A stretch of 64,000 nucleotides of DNA from Chryseobacterium elymi (lineage in GTDB: Bacteria > Bacteroidota > Bacteroidia > Flavobacteriales > Weeksellaceae): positions 124,001-188,000 of the forward strand of contig NZ_QNUH01000002.1 of NCBI RefSeq assembly GCF_003385495.1, read 5' to 3'. The notes under the pieces were generated by a model. The model was not told the DNA's origin. It saw only the letters and a program-made list of their open reading frames with translations, and did not search any database. The translations under genes and the position numbers were made by a program. Positions 63,235-64,000 of the stretch are shown here, one piece after another. The first letter of the stretch is position 1. Every line of letters begins with the position of its first letter.

Positions 63235-64000
63235 TTAAAAAGTTACATTTACTCCAACTGTATATATTGCGGATATTGGATAAATATTATTGTCTATACC
63301 CATCTGTACTCTATCTGTATTTAAAATTTCCGGTGAGAAACCATTATACTTGAAGCTTGTCCATGGGTTTTGCGCACTTGCATAAAAACGTAACTTCTGA
63401 ATTGCAGTCCCTAAAACATCTTTTGGAAGGTTATATCCTATCTGAATATTTCTGATTCTGAAAAAACTTCCATTTTCTACATAAAAACTACTTGGAACAA
63501 TAACTCCCTGGTCATTGGTGGTCATAGCATATGTATTTGAAGTGCCTTCTCCATGCCATCTGTTATTGTAGAAATCTAAGTCCCAACTCTCATTTCCAAA
63601 TCTCTGTTCTCTGTTGTAGTTGTAAATTTTATTACCGGATACTCCCTGGAAATCCATTGCTACATCAAAATCATAGATATTGACGTTAAATCCAAATCCA
63701 TATGTAAATTTTGGAATCGGGCTTCCTAAGAAAGTTTTATCATTGGCATCTATCACACCGTTTCCATCTCTGTCTTCAAACATAAAACCTCCCACAGTTT
63801 TTTTCACAGACGAATAAGTAGGAGCTGCGGCTACCTGCGCATCGTTTTGGAATACTCCGATTACATTATATCCATAGTATGAGCCTACAGCCTGCCCTTT
63901 TTCAAGTCTTATGATAGGATTTCCAAATAAGCTTACTCCAGGCTGATTGTATGAATCTGCATACACACTTGTAATTTTATTATCCAGAGTAGTGATGTTA
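63235..64000 (-). CDS. susC: SusC/RagA-family TonB-linked receptor (partial, C-terminal part)
   Basis: This is the C-terminal 255 residues of a SusC/RagA-type TonB-dependent transporter; the frame continues past the right edge. Typical C-terminal SusC segments are GGFMFEDRDGNGVIDANDKTF in two parts, YGFGFNVNIYDFDVAMDFQG, FFRIRNIQIGYNLP, LRFYASAQNPWTSFKYNGFSPE and the ending YTVGVNVTF. It pairs with the downstream SusD. The 5' end of the gene and any regulator of the locus lie outside the window. Confidence 0.95.
   Translation of the reverse strand, partial: NITTLDNKITSVYADSYNQPGVSLFGNPIIRLEKGQAVGSYYGYNVIGVFQNDAQVAAAPTYSSVKKTVGGFMFEDRDGNGVIDANDKTFLGSPIPKFTYGFGFNVNIYDFDVAMDFQGVSGNKIYNYNREQRFGNESWDLDFYNNRWHGEGTSNTYAMTTNDQGVIVPSSFYVENGSFFRIRNIQIGYNLPKDVLGTAIQKLRFYASAQNPWTSFKYNGFSPEILNTDRVQMGIDNNIYPISAIYTVGVNVTF

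Overview
The window looks like the chromosome of a Flavobacteriia member close to Chryseobacterium (Weeksellaceae). The evidence is AT-rich DNA, Bacteroidota-type promoters (TAnnTTTG at -7), type IX secretion (T9SS) sorting domains, a SusC/SusD pair, a subclass A2 class A beta-lactamase of the chryseobacterial kind, a monomeric NADP isocitrate dehydrogenase, GG-leader peptides starting MKNLKKL, and many lipoproteins with SC-type lipoboxes. No tRNA, rRNA, CRISPR array, integrase or intact insertion sequence was seen. The genus is inferred from protein character only.

Layout. Positions 1-11.4 kb: end of a cytosolic thiol peroxidase, a T9SS/surface protein pair, icd with a downstream lipoprotein, a large T9SS BNR-repeat protein and a TonB-dependent receptor. 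11.5-24.4 kb: an AraC regulator with an aldo/keto reductase and a Tat-type metallo-hydrolase, a CorC/HlyC-type membrane protein, GNAT, a second metallo-hydrolase, an S41 peptidase lipoprotein, an ECF sigma factor with a membrane partner, a GapN-like dehydrogenase, an exported thiol peroxidase and a Cys-motif/TonB-plug chimera. 24.4-30 kb: the most accessory part, with a GC-rich modular repeat, a lone OLD-family nuclease, an unknown gene, hutU, and a DUF559 (Vsr-like) endonuclease gene enclosed by an inverted pair of hairpin repeats. 30-45 kb: mostly housekeeping and metabolism (2-hydroxyacid dehydrogenase, pcm, Gfo/Idh oxidoreductase, GH5 glucanase, class A beta-lactamase, 3-hydroxyacyl-CoA dehydrogenase, pheT, dnaN, diacylglycerol kinase). 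45-57 kb: two Cys-rich GG-leader peptides (one only 46 codons), a GDSL hydrolase, orphan barstar, purL, a three-gene exported-protein cluster, purB and two paralogous secreted Cys proteins. 57-64 kb: a polysaccharide utilisation locus read leftwards, SusC > SusD > terminator > glucoamylase-like/GH144 > alpha/beta hydrolase > GH3 BglX, which fits beta-glucan (perhaps beta-1,2-glucan) use.

Non-coding structure is unusually rich. It includes perfect GC-rich bidirectional hairpins between convergent genes, heptameric tandem repeats (TTAGANN) sitting on or just before the purL and GDSL start codons, a 13-bp tandem repeat before hutU, a roughly 200-bp imperfect palindrome before pcm, and a dispersed 45-bp motif seen twice. 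The most interesting candidates for something undescribed are the DUF559 gene whose own C-terminus and stop codon are encoded by the flanking repeat, the heptad arrays at translation starts, and the Cys-rich GG-leader peptide pair.
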